Below, one piece after another: positions 1 through 10,259 of a stretch of 19,599 nt of DNA (position 1 is its first letter; each line of letters starts with the position of its first letter). The position numbers and the translations under genes were made by a program. Below the pieces are notes generated by a model. That model worked only from the letters and a program-made list of their open reading frames with translations, did not search any database and was not told where the DNA came from. The DNA is from Competibacteraceae bacterium UBA2792 (GTDB lineage Bacteria; Pseudomonadota; Gammaproteobacteria; Competibacterales; Competibacteraceae). The stretch lies in assembly GCA_002352125.1 (NCBI GenBank), contig DEHU01000302.1:1-19599 (forward strand), read 5' to 3'.

Positions 1-198
1 ATGATCGGCAAACTGATCGCCCACGGCGAAACCCGCGAGGCGGCCATCGCGCGGATGCGCAACGCGCTGGCCGAACTGGTGATCGAGGGCATCAAGACCA
101 ACGCACCGCTGCACCAGCGCATTCTCGGCGACGCCCGCTTCATCGCCGGCGGTACCGACATCCACTACCTCGAAAAGCAGTTGCTGGGAACTCGCTGA
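1..198 (+). CDS. accC: Biotin carboxylase subunit of acetyl-CoA carboxylase (3' end only)
   Basis: This is the last 65 codons of a gene that begins before the window; the ATG at base 1 is an internal methionine. The product is the ATP-dependent biotin carboxylase that carboxylates biotin on AccB in the first step of fatty-acid synthesis. The visible segment, starting [19 protein letters not shown] and continuing through [14 protein letters not shown] to a terminal HYLEKQLL, is the typical C-terminal end of the AccC biotin-carboxylase C domain. It is followed 84 bases later by prmA, the same neighbour order as in many gammaproteobacteria. The ATP-grasp domain lies outside the window and cannot be checked. 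Confidence 0.93.
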   Translation: MIGKLIAHGETREAAIARMRNALAELVIEGIKTNAPLHQRILGDARFIAGGTDIHYLEKQLLGTR

Positions 199-282
199 CC
201 GCAACCGCACCATCGAATCGCGACGATTTGCGAACGGATGCGCTAAGCTCTATGAACAGAGCAAGCGTAAGGTTATTATCCC

Positions 283-1182
283 ATGAGCGACGACGCGACC
301 GCCCCGTGGCTACAACTGACTCTCGAAGCCATCGACCACAGCCCGGAACAACTGGAGGATGCCTTGCTGCTAGCCGGTGCGCTAGCAGTCACGTTGGCGG
401 ATGCCGGCGATCAGCCGGTGCTGGAACCGGCTCCGGGCGAAACGCCGCTGTGGACGCACACCCGCGTGACCGGGTTGTTCGATGCCCAGACCGACATCGA
501 AATAGTGAAAGGACAGTTGCGGCGGTTTCTGCACGCGCCGATTCTGCCGGAATGCCGACTGACCGCATTGGAGGAACGCGACTGGGTCCGGGCCTGGATG
601 GATAACTTTCATCCTATGCGCTTCGGCCACCGGCTATGGATTTGCCCGACCCATTGCGATCCACCCGATCCGGCAGGGATCAACGTCCGGCTCGATCCGG
701 GGCTGGCGTTTGGCACCGGCACCCACCCGACCACGGCGCTGTGTCTGGAATGGTTGGACAGCGCGGATTTGGCCGATAAAATCGTGCTGGATTACGGCTG
801 CGGGTCCGGCGTTCTGGCCATCGCTGCCGCCAAGCTGGGAGCGAGACGGGTTTGGGCGGTGGATATCGATCCGCAGGCGCTGCTGGCCAGCGACGCCAAC
901 GCCGACGAAAACGGCGTCGAGGACCGTATCGAACTGGCTCATCCCGCCGAACTGCCAGCCCTCTTGAGCACGGATATTCTGCTGGCCAACATCCTGGCTG
1001 GCGTGTTGGTGCAACTGGCGCCGGAATTTGGGCGGCGAGTCAAATCGGGTGGGCGGTTAGTGTTGTCCGGCATTCTGGCGCAGCACGCCGATGCCGTGCA
1101 GGCGGCGTTCGGTCGCGATTTCGAGTTCGCTCCCCCGCAGCGGCGGGAAGATTGGGTGCTGCTGGACGGCACTCGCCGGTGA
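283..1182 (+). CDS. prmA: Ribosomal protein L11 methyltransferase
   Basis: A 299-residue cytoplasmic SAM-dependent methyltransferase that trimethylates lysines and the N-terminus of ribosomal protein L11. The first ~120 residues match the small substrate-recognition domain of PrmA. The methyltransferase domain follows, with the SAM-binding loop DYGCGSG at residues 170-176 and the conserved asparagine motif LLANILAGVL around N236. FGTGTHPTT just before the SAM loop is also a family signature. The length matches the family. The start is supported by TAAGG at about 268-272, roughly ten bases upstream. It follows accC and precedes dusB-fis. The 84-base gap from accC contains no clear promoter. 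Confidence 0.96.
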   Translation: MSDDATAPWLQLTLEAIDHSPEQLEDALLLAGALAVTLADAGDQPVLEPAPGETPLWTHTRVTGLFDAQTDIEIVKGQLRRFLHAPILPECRLTALEERDWVRAWMDNFHPMRFGHRLWICPTHCDPPDPAGINVRLDPGLAFGTGTHPTTALCLEWLDSADLADKIVLDYGCGSGVLAIAAAKLGARRVWAVDIDPQALLASDANADENGVEDRIELAHPAELPALLSTDILLANILAGVLVQLAPEFGRRVKSGGRLVLSGILAQHADAVQAAFGRDFEFAPPQRREDWVLLDGTRR

Positions 1183-1320
1183 GGCGGGACAGAACGATAC
1201 CGCTCGCGCCGGCTACGCTTTTGTCGTCATGCGCCGTCCACTTCGGCACCAACTAAAAATAACCATCAAAAAATCAGCCGACTAGCTACCAACGACTCCC
1301 GACGCAATCTTTGCCTGCTC

Positions 1321-2307
1321 ATGCAGATTGATCTCTACTCTCTCGATCCGCCCGTGTTTCTGGCGCCGATGGCCGGCGTCAGCGATCTTCCATTCCGGCA
1401 ATTGTGCCGGCGGTTGGGCGCGAGTCTGGCGGTCTCGGAAATGGTCAGCGCCGACGTGCGGCTCTGGGGTAACCGCAAAACCCGATTACGATTGGATCAC
1501 GGCGGCGAGCCTGGACCGCACAGCGTGCAGATTCTCGGCACCGACCCGCACGCCATGGCTGAAGCCGCCCGGCTGAACGTCGAACGCGGTGCCCAAATCA
1601 TCGACATCAATATGGGCTGTCCCGCCAAAAAAGTTTGCGGCACGCTAGCCGGTGCGGCGCTGCTGCGCGACGAAGCACTGGTCGAACGGATTCTGGAAGC
1701 GGTGGTCAGGGCGGTATCGGTGCCGATCACCTTGAAAATCCGCACCGGCTGGGATGCGAACCATCGCAACGGCATCGCCATCGCCCGCATCGCCGAACGG
1801 GTTGGCGTCCGGGCGTTGGCCGTACACGGCCGCACCCGGGCCTGCGGTTACGGTGGGCCAGTAGATTACGCCACCATCCGCGCCATCAAGCAGGCAGTGG
1901 CCATACCGATCATCGCCAACGGCGACATCGACGGCCCCGAGAAAGCGCGCCGAGTGCTCGACTACACCGGTGCAGACGCAGTCATGATCGGCCGGGCTGC
2001 CCAGGGCCAACCGTGGATATTCCGCGAAGTGGCTCATTACCTGGCGACCGGCCAGCGGTTGCCGCCACCGGCTCCAGCCGAAATCGGCCGATGGGCCGTG
2101 ACTCATCTCGACCACTTGTATTCGTTTTACGGCGCGACCGCCGGCATCCGCATCGCCCGCAAGCATCTGGCTTGGTACAGCCAACCCTGGGCGGAAAGCG
2201 CCGCGTTTCGGGCGCACATCAACTCGGTCGAACATCCCCGCGAGCAGTTGACCCTGACCCGCGATTTCTTCGAGCGTCTGGCGAACAAGGAGCGCCTGGC
2301 TGCATGA
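1321..2307 (+). CDS. dusB: tRNA-dihydrouridine synthase B
   Basis: A 328-residue FMN-dependent TIM-barrel enzyme that reduces uridine to dihydrouridine in tRNA. The N-terminal [15 protein letters not shown] and SEMVSAD segments, the [11 protein letters not shown] motif with the catalytic cysteine at C106, the LKIRTGWD strand, AVHGRTR and the [20 protein letters not shown] phosphate-binding segments are all present. Its coupling to fis identifies it as DusB rather than DusA or DusC. The 138 bases before it (1183-1320) contain no recognisable Shine-Dalgarno or promoter; a promoter for the dusB-fis pair may be there but I cannot point to it. The stop overlaps the fis start as ATGA. Confidence 0.96.
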   Translation: MQIDLYSLDPPVFLAPMAGVSDLPFRQLCRRLGASLAVSEMVSADVRLWGNRKTRLRLDHGGEPGPHSVQILGTDPHAMAEAARLNVERGAQIIDINMGCPAKKVCGTLAGAALLRDEALVERILEAVVRAVSVPITLKIRTGWDANHRNGIAIARIAERVGVRALAVHGRTRACGYGGPVDYATIRAIKQAVAIPIIANGDIDGPEKARRVLDYTGADAVMIGRAAQGQPWIFREVAHYLATGQRLPPPAPAEIGRWAVTHLDHLYSFYGATAGIRIARKHLAWYSQPWAESAAFRAHINSVEHPREQLTLTRDFFERLANKERLAA

Positions 2308-2600
2308 ACATCCATCATTCCGACCCGCAGGTCGATCTGTTACCCGCTACCCCGCTGCGCGATCACGTTTACGAAACCTTGCGCATTTATTTTCACAACC
2401 TCGGCGGCCAAGCCCCCAGCAACCTGTACGACCTGGTGCAGCGCGAGGTGGAACCGCCGCTGCTGGAAATCGTCATGCAGTTCACCGGCGGCAACCAGAC
2501 CAAGGCCGCCGCGATTCTCGGTCTCAATCGCGGCACATTGCGCAAGAAGCTCCGGCAATACGGCCTCGACAAGTCCATAGAGCGCATGGAGAAGGCATGA
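2304..2600 (+). CDS. fis: Fis nucleoid-associated protein
   Basis: A 98-residue DNA-bending protein, the same length as E. coli Fis, acting in chromosome organisation, rRNA transcription and recombination. The N-terminal half is variable. The core [20 protein letters not shown] and the following helix-turn-helix (about residues 74-94, with [17 protein letters not shown]) are characteristic. The ATG overlaps the dusB stop (ATGA), and the fis stop overlaps the next gene's start in the same way, so translation is probably coupled along the row. It lies inside a longer open frame that starts within dusB; the start chosen here is set by the family length and the overlap. Confidence 0.96.
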   Translation: MNIHHSDPQVDLLPATPLRDHVYETLRIYFHNLGGQAPSNLYDLVQREVEPPLLEIVMQFTGGNQTKAAAILGLNRGTLRKKLRQYGLDKSIERMEKA

Positions 2601-3262
2601 GTCTAGCGATTTTCGATCTCGACAACACCCTGCTCGGCGACGACAGCGACTATCTGTGGGGCCAGTTCCTGGTCGAACAGGGACTCGTGGACGGCGAATT
2701 TTACGAGCGCGAGAACCAGCGGTTTTACGATGCCTACCGGGCTGGCACGCTGGACATCCACGAATTTCTGGCGTTTATGCTGCGGCCACTGACCGAGCAT
2801 CCGCAAGCGCGATTGCTGGACTGGCGAGCGCGGTTTATCGAGGAAAAGATCGAACCGATCATCCTGCCCAAGGCCATCGCCCTGCTGGAACAGCATCGAG
2901 CCGCCGCCGACACACTGCTGATCATCACGGCCACCAACAGCTTTATCACCACTCCCATCGCGGAGCGGCTGGGCGTGCCGAACTTGCTGGCCACCGAGAT
3001 CGAATGCATCGACGGGCGCTATACCGGCCGGCCGCTCGGCATCCCCTGCTTCCAGCACGGCAAGGTCGAGCGGCTGCGCGCGTGGCTGACGGAAACCGGC
3101 CACGATCTCGCCGATAGCTGGTTTTATACCGACTCCCGCAACGATTTACCCCTGCTCGACCAGGTAACCCGGCCGGTGGCGGTGGACCCCGACGAAGCGT
3201 TGGCCCAGCACGCAGCGGCGCGCGGTTGGCCGATCATCAGCTTGCGGGGAAACGGCGTATAG
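2597..3262 (+). CDS. HAD-IB family phosphatase (SerB-like)
   Basis: A 221-residue cytoplasmic haloacid-dehalogenase-fold hydrolase. Motif I is FDLDNT with nucleophile D7 and acid D9; motif II lies in LIITATNS (about T111); the motif III lysine is K156 in HGKVERL; motif IV is [10 protein letters not shown] with D179 and D183. These are the complete catalytic residues of subfamily IB, which includes phosphoserine phosphatase and a family often annotated as alternative histidinol-phosphatase. The substrate cannot be read from the sequence. The start overlaps the fis stop (ATGA), so it is the last gene of the accC-prmA-dusB-fis row. The 155 bases after it are GC-rich and hold no clear terminator. 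Confidence 0.88.
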   Translation: MSLAIFDLDNTLLGDDSDYLWGQFLVEQGLVDGEFYERENQRFYDAYRAGTLDIHEFLAFMLRPLTEHPQARLLDWRARFIEEKIEPIILPKAIALLEQHRAAADTLLIITATNSFITTPIAERLGVPNLLATEIECIDGRYTGRPLGIPCFQHGKVERLRAWLTETGHDLADSWFYTDSRNDLPLLDQVTRPVAVDPDEALAQHAAARGWPIISLRGNGV

Positions 3263-3417
3263 CGCGACTCGCGCGCCGGCCCGCACCGGAAACGCCGGCC
3301 TCGCGCCGGGCGGCCATTTCCCTTGGAGTCTCGCTCAACTATCATGGGTGACTTTTCTCGATCTCGCCCACTTCAACGAGCATCGTTTTGTCGTTACCGT
3401 CTGCAGGAACACCACCC

Positions 3418-6266
<2,849 letters not shown>

Positions 6267-6270
<4 letters not shown>

Positions 6271-6569
6271 AACGACCGCCGCGCCCCCTTCCCAATCACC
6301 TGTCGCTGCATGTGGCGCGCAAGGCCGAGCGCAAGTTGCGGGCGCGCACCGCCAGACAGCCGGGACCGTGGTTCGGACTGGGCGTGCTCGGCATAATCGG
6401 TTGGAGCGTGGCGCTGCCGGCGGTGCTGGGCGCACTGCTCGGTCTGTGGCTGGATCGCGCCCACCCCGGCCGCTTTTCCTGGACCTTGAGCCTGCTGCTG
6501 GCTGGCTTGGCATTGGGTTGCATCGCCGCTTGGCAATGGGTAGATCGGATGGGCCCCCCGCATGATTGA
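6267..6569 (+). CDS. atpQ: N-ATPase membrane protein AtpQ (AtpI/AtpZ-like)
   Basis: A 100-residue inner-membrane protein with a basic N-terminus (many R and K within residues 17-30) and two predicted membrane helices, about residues 35-62 (GVLGIIGWSVALPAVLGALL region) and 71-92. The helix end LGLWLDR is typical of the AtpI/AtpZ group. In N-ATPase operons this gene lies between epsilon and atpR; its role is not firmly established and may concern assembly or ion supply of the rotor. The start is the ATG at 6267 overlapping the atpC stop; the frame is open upstream but that part is out-of-frame atpC sequence. The stop overlaps the atpR start. Confidence 0.88.
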
Positions 6570-6870
6570 ATCGTTGGGTTGGCTCTCGGCCGTCTTGGGC
6601 GGTGCAACATTGGGGCTGTTTTACTATGCCGGCCTATGGTTCACCCTGCGGAACCTACCGCAACAAACGCACCCCGCGCTATGGGTATTCGGCAGTTTTA
6701 TCCTGCGGCTGGCAATCAGCGTAGCCGGTTTTTATTTCATCCTCGGCCCGGATCGCAACCTGCTGCGCTTGGGCGTGGCACTGTTGGCCTTCATCGTGGC
6801 GCGCGTGGTGCTGACGCGGCGGCTGCAACCGGTGCCATCGCCGGAACCGCGCTCGAACCCAGATCGGTAA
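6562..6870 (+). CDS. atpR: N-ATPase membrane protein AtpR
   Basis: A 102-residue inner-membrane protein with three predicted membrane helices (about residues 5-28, 41-62 and 66-85) and a short proline-rich tail. GGATLGLFYYAGLWFTLR, SFILRLAIS with an intramembrane arginine, and the final VARVVLTRR match the AtpR family, found only with N-ATPases. The conserved arginine has been proposed in the literature to contact the rotor glutamate. It overlaps the end of atpQ by eight bases. In the usual operon atpB follows at once; here a convergent gene begins 40 bases downstream. Confidence 0.9.
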   Translation: MIESLGWLSAVLGGATLGLFYYAGLWFTLRNLPQQTHPALWVFGSFILRLAISVAGFYFILGPDRNLLRLGVALLAFIVARVVLTRRLQPVPSPEPRSNPDR

Positions 6871-6910
6871 ACCGGCCGAACCCAAACGCGCCGCCTTCGC
6901 CTCCGCCCCA

Positions 6911-8236
6911 TTACCGTCCGTTTTTCTCTTCGGCCAGCACCAGATCTTTCAAGGTTCGATCCTGCAAGGCTTGACCGACCGCCGCATCGATCCGGTGCAT
7001 GATCTCGCTCACGGCGGGCAGCCGATGGCCGAGCGTTCCCTCTTCCTGGACCGCCGCCACGATATCCCGCAGGCGCGTGACACCGATATCGCGAGCGGGC
7101 AGATAAACCGATGGATCATCGTTGCTGGCGACGATCAGCCCTTTTCGTTGCAGCGCCTTCACGACCTCGGTTACCCCGTCGAGCGACGAACCCGCAGCAC
7201 ACTGGGCCACGAGCGCGTCCAAGGTCCACAACGAGCCGCGGCGGTAATGGGCACATCCGATCAGCGTCATGATCGTCAGCGCCAGGGCGCTTCGATTGTT
7301 GCCGGTCGGGTCGCCACCCCTTCCTGGCGATCTGAGTCGGCGCGGGTTTTGCCAATAGCAAGCCACCTGCGCGCCCACCAGAACGATCAGCCAACCAACG
7401 TTCACCCAGACCACAAACAGCACCGCAGCGGCAAAGCCCGAATAGATGGCCGAATAGCCGGAGGAATTAGCCACGAACTTGGCGAAGATCAGACCGGTGG
7501 CGTACCAAAGAAAACCCGCGAAGACCCCCCCCACCAGCGCGGGGACCACCCGTACCCGGGTATTGGTCAGAAAGACATACATAAACGCGAATGCTATACA
7601 AATCAGCAGATACGGCACCACCCGGCCCAACCAGAGCACGAGGACGCCAAACGGTTCGATGGTTATCAACCGCTGAATCCATTCTTGGTGCAATACCGAA
7701 GCGGTGACGCCAAGACCGGCGAAGATGAGCACCGGCCCAACCAGAATGACGCTGAGATAGTCGCTGAACCGCCGGCCCAATCCCCGGAGACGAGGCACCT
7801 GCCAGATTTCGTTGAAAGCTTCCTCGACTTTCTGCAACAGGCTCAACACGGTGTAAAACAGCAGGGCGATGCCCAAGGACCCCAGCACACCGACTCGCAG
7901 ATTTTCGACAAAATCGAGAATCTTGCGGCTCGCTTCCAAGCCTGCCTCGCCCAATGGCTCCAGAAAGCGCATCAACAGAGGCTCCAACTGGTTTTGCACG
8001 CCAAACCCCTTGAGCACGGAAAAGGTGACGGCCAACAGCGGTACCAGCGACAGCAACGTCGTATAGGCCAGGCTGCTGGCTTGTCTGTTGAGCTGACCGT
8101 CGGCGAATTTGAGGACGATACCGTATAGCAGCCGGGCCCAAAAAATCTTCAATCGATCCAGGTGGGAACGGTCGGCGATATCGTCCTCGAACACCCAGCG
8201 GTGCCAGCGGCCAGTCCACGATCGAACGTCGAACAT
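6911..8236 (-). CDS. YihY/BrkB-family membrane protein with Rrf2-like winged-helix tail
   Basis: A 441-residue protein read on the minus strand. Residues about 35-297 form the YihY/BrkB (formerly and wrongly RNase BN) membrane domain with about six helices; LAYTTLLSLVPLLAV, FNEIWQV, the FVANSSGYSAIYSGFAA segment and VWVNVGWLIVLVGAQ are hallmarks. Residues about 315-433 look like an Rrf2-type winged helix: LALTIMTLI, TEVVKALQRKGLIVA, YLPARDIGVTRLRDIVAAVQ and a final TLKDLVL. No cysteine cluster for an iron-sulfur centre is present in that part. I start it at 8236, not at the longer frame reaching 8386, because AAGGAGT lies just upstream and the family begins about here. The function of the family is uncertain. 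It interrupts the ATPase operon, converging on atpR and diverging from atpB. Confidence 0.88.
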   Translation of the reverse strand: MFDVRSWTGRWHRWVFEDDIADRSHLDRLKIFWARLLYGIVLKFADGQLNRQASSLAYTTLLSLVPLLAVTFSVLKGFGVQNQLEPLLMRFLEPLGEAGLEASRKILDFVENLRVGVLGSLGIALLFYTVLSLLQKVEEAFNEIWQVPRLRGLGRRFSDYLSVILVGPVLIFAGLGVTASVLHQEWIQRLITIEPFGVLVLWLGRVVPYLLICIAFAFMYVFLTNTRVRVVPALVGGVFAGFLWYATGLIFAKFVANSSGYSAIYSGFAAAVLFVVWVNVGWLIVLVGAQVACYWQNPRRLRSPGRGGDPTGNNRSALALTIMTLIGCAHYRRGSLWTLDALVAQCAAGSSLDGVTEVVKALQRKGLIVASNDDPSVYLPARDIGVTRLRDIVAAVQEEGTLGHRLPAVSEIMHRIDAAVGQALQDRTLKDLVLAEEKNGR

Positions 8237-8244
8237 GCTCAGTG

Positions 8245-8251
8245 ACTCCTT
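8245..8251 (-). promoter_or_regulatory. Ribosome-binding site deciding the YihY start
   Basis: On the minus strand these bases read AAGGAGT, a near-perfect Shine-Dalgarno sequence eight bases before the ATG at 8236-8234. It rules against the 50-codon N-terminal extension that an upstream in-frame start would give. Confidence 0.8.
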
Positions 8252-8326
8252 GGCGCCCTTGGAAAGCTCAACGTATCCACATGCCAGAACAACCTCGCAT
8301 CGATAGTTCGGCAGTGTGTTGCATCC

Positions 8327-8336
8327 TTTCATGAAA
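8327..8336. repeat. Perfect palindrome in the divergent gap (TTTCATGAAA)
   Basis: A ten-base perfect inverted repeat about 90 bases upstream of the YihY-family gene start and 153 bases before atpB. It could be half of a regulator site or chance; nothing else in the window repeats it that I noticed. Confidence 0.35.
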
Positions 8337-8403
8337 ATTCCGATCATAGCCGCAAGGGCTTTCGAGCGGCGAACTCGCGGCGACAAGATTCATGGTCGAC
8401 CTC

Positions 8404-8433
8404 TTGACCTATCGACGAGACATTTTCTACATG
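8404..8433 (+). promoter_or_regulatory. atpB: Possible sigma70-type promoter for atpBEFAG
   Basis: TTGACC at 8404-8409 is a good -35 hexamer (five of six). The best -10 at suitable distance is TACATG at 8428-8433 with 18 bases between, a poor match. A promoter is expected here because the opposite-strand gene separates atpB from the upstream part of the operon; the exact boxes are tentative. Confidence 0.3.
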
Positions 8434-8456
8434 ATGTACCGTCCAGAACGGATCTC

Positions 8457-8468
8457 GTAAAATTTTAC
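8457..8468. promoter_or_regulatory. Perfect 12-base palindrome before atpB (GTAAAATTTTAC)
   Basis: A perfect AT-rich inverted repeat, 20 bases before the atpB start, in an otherwise GC-rich region. The position fits an operator or a site for a dimeric regulator at the downstream half of the ATPase operon. No regulator is identified. The 252-base gap (8237-8488) otherwise shows only the other palindrome and a weak promoter candidate. Confidence 0.45.
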
Positions 8469-8488
8469 CAAATCGATCGAACCCCTTA

Positions 8489-9187
8489 ATGAACATCAGC
8501 CCCGACCAAACCATCTTGCTCGATCTTGGCGTTGCCAAGATCAACGCCACCCTCGTTTTCACCTGGTTGACCATCGCCCTCCTGGCTGGACTGGCGCGCT
8601 CGATAACCCGCAAGCTGTCCACCACCGGCGAGCTATCGCCTTGGCAAAATCTGCTGGAAGTTCTGGTCGAGGGCGTCCAAAGCCAGATTCGCAACATCGC
8701 CCGCCAGGATCCCGGCCCTTTCCTCCCTTTCGTCGCGACCCTGTTTCTCTTCGTCGCCGCCTGCAACCTGTTGGCGGTCGTTCCTGGCTACGAACCGCCC
8801 ACCGGCTCCCTGTCCACGACCACCGCGCTGGCGCTCTGCGTGTTCTGGGCGGTGCCGTTTTACGGCATCCGCCAGCACGGCTTGCGCCGCTTCCTGCATC
8901 TGTACCTGGAGCCGACGCCGCTGATGCTGCCGCTCAACATCATCGGCGAACTGGCCCGCACGCTGGCGCTGGCGGTCCGGCTGTATGGCAACGTGATGAG
9001 CGGCGGATTGGTGGTGGCGATTTTACTGCTGGTGGCACCGCTGGTATTTCCGGCGTTGATGCACGCTCTGGAACTGCTGACCGGCCTGATTCAGGCGTAT
9101 ATTTTCGCGGTGTTGGCGACCGTGTTCATCGCCGCCGCGACCGCCGCTCAGGAACAAACCGCCAACCATTCTCAACCTCGCAAGTGA
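8489..9187 (+). CDS. atpB: N-type ATPase a subunit
   Basis: A 232-residue inner-membrane stator subunit carrying the ion half-channels. Five or so membrane helices are visible, beginning at about residue 22 (LVFTWLTIALLAGLA). The essential arginine is R164 in LALAVRLYGNVMSG, preceded by LPLNIIGELART. The C-terminal helix LIQAYIFAVLATVFIAAA is the family end. The start is the ATG at 8489; no good Shine-Dalgarno precedes it. It is the first gene after the interruption of the operon, and its stop lies next to the atpE start region. Confidence 0.94.
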   Translation: MNISPDQTILLDLGVAKINATLVFTWLTIALLAGLARSITRKLSTTGELSPWQNLLEVLVEGVQSQIRNIARQDPGPFLPFVATLFLFVAACNLLAVVPGYEPPTGSLSTTTALALCVFWAVPFYGIRQHGLRRFLHLYLEPTPLMLPLNIIGELARTLALAVRLYGNVMSGGLVVAILLLVAPLVFPALMHALELLTGLIQAYIFAVLATVFIAAATAAQEQTANHSQPRK

Positions 9188-9198
9188 GGCAAGCATTC

Positions 9199-9480
9199 GT
9201 GGTAGACCCCGCACTTTTGATCGGCATCGCCTCCATCGTCGTCGCCGGCCTGACGATTTGTTTCGGCACCATCGCCCCGGCCTTGGCCGAAGGTCGTGCC
9301 GTGGCTCAGGCGCTGCTGGCTATCGCCCAGCAACCGGACGAAGCCGCCACTCTCAGCCGCACTCTGTTCGTCGGGCTGGCGATGATCGAATCCACCGCAA
9401 TTTATTGTTTCGTGGTATCGCTGATCCTGATCTTCGCCAATCCGTTCTGGAACCATTTCGTTGCCGCGACCGCTCGCTAA
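9199..9480 (+). CDS. atpE: N-type ATPase c subunit (rotor ring)
   Basis: A 93-residue two-helix rotor protein. Helix 1 contains GTIAPALAEGRAVAQAL with glutamate E31; the polar loop is QQPDEA; helix 2 contains AMIESTAIYCFVV with the ion-carrying E64 followed by S65, T66 and Y69, then LILIFANPFW. I start at GTG 9199 because GAGG at 9186-9189 lies nine bases upstream and the product then has the normal length; the alternative GTG at 9184, overlapping the atpB stop, would add five residues. E31 plus E64 gives two carboxylates per subunit, typical of N-ATPases. The ion, Na+ or H+, is discussed in the findings. Confidence 0.92.
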   Translation: MVDPALLIGIASIVVAGLTICFGTIAPALAEGRAVAQALLAIAQQPDEAATLSRTLFVGLAMIESTAIYCFVVSLILIFANPFWNHFVAATAR

Positions 9481-9482
9481 CC

Positions 9483-10259
9483 ATGAAGCTGGACTGGTTT
9501 ACCATCGCCGCCCAGATCGGCAACTTTCTGCTGTTGCTATGGTTGCTGAAACGCTTCCTATATCGTCCGATTCTCGCTGCCATGTCCGTCCGCCAGCAAC
9601 GGATCGCCACCGCGCTGACAGAAGCGCAAGCCAAGGCGGCAGCGGCCGAAGCGTTGCAACAAGACTACCTAGCGCGACAGCGGGAACTTGCGGCCCATCG
9701 CGAAACCGAGTTGGCGCAAGCACAAGAGGAAACCGCCGTACAACGGCAAATCTGGTTGACGCAGGCGCGGGCCGAAGTGGACGAAGCGCGCAAACGCTGG
9801 CGAGCGGAACTGGAACGGGAACAGCGGAACAACCGGCAAACGTTGCAACGCGAAGCCGGCCAACGCCTGCTGGCGCTGGCCCGGCGGGCGCTTCGCGACT
9901 TGGGCAACGCCGAGCTGGAAGCGCAAATGGTGCCGGTCCTGCTGGCGAGGCTGCAAGCGCTGGACGGCGAAACCCGGCGAACGCTGGCCGAAGCCGCACG
10001 AGACGGCTGCGCGATCCTCACCGCCTTTCCGCTGGCGGCATCCCAGCAACAGACGCTAATCGCCGGGCTACGACAAGCTCTCGCCACCGACATGATCCCG
10101 GACTTTCGAACCGATCCCACCGCACCCTTGGGCATCACTCTGGAAACGCCCAGCCAACGGCTCGCCTGGACGCTAGACAGCTACCTCGACGGATTCGCCG
10201 CCGAATTGCAGACGCTGACTCGACCCGCCGGCAGCAGCGACCCATCGGATCATGAATGA
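9483..10259 (+). CDS. atpF: N-type ATPase b subunit with delta-like C-terminal region
   Basis: A 258-residue stator protein. One N-terminal membrane helix (about residues 5-27, [20 protein letters not shown]) is followed by a long alanine-, glutamine- and charge-rich coiled coil (about 35-150). The last ~100 residues are not seen in ordinary b subunits and resemble the delta subunit C-terminal region: [19 protein letters not shown] at about 178-196 and [16 protein letters not shown] near the end. N-ATPase operons lack a separate delta gene, and none is found here, so this tail most likely replaces it at the top of the alpha/beta hexamer. It starts two bases after atpE and overlaps atpA by eight bases. 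Confidence 0.92.
   Translation: MKLDWFTIAAQIGNFLLLLWLLKRFLYRPILAAMSVRQQRIATALTEAQAKAAAAEALQQDYLARQRELAAHRETELAQAQEETAVQRQIWLTQARAEVDEARKRWRAELEREQRNNRQTLQREAGQRLLALARRALRDLGNAELEAQMVPVLLARLQALDGETRRTLAEAARDGCAILTAFPLAASQQQTLIAGLRQALATDMIPDFRTDPTAPLGITLETPSQRLAWTLDSYLDGFAAELQTLTRPAGSSDPSDHE

Noticed and set aside
1183..1320. Promoter or terminator between prmA and dusB
   Set aside because: No convincing -35/-10 pair, hairpin or ribosome-binding site was found.
3263..3340. GC-rich repeats after the HAD phosphatase gene as a terminator
   Set aside because: Several GCCGGC-like blocks occur but no single stable stem followed by a T-run could be drawn.
3388..3417. TTG at 3388 as start of the DAHP synthase gene
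   Set aside because: The AGGA site and the ATG at 3418 give the normal family length; the extra ten residues are unconserved.
6971..8128. Long plus-strand open frame opposite the YihY-family gene
   Set aside because: Its translation is rich in H, Q, R and D with no hydrophobic core, as expected for the antisense of a membrane protein.
8237..8386. N-terminal extension of the YihY-family gene
   Set aside because: It lies upstream of a near-perfect ribosome-binding site and ATG, and matches nothing in the family.
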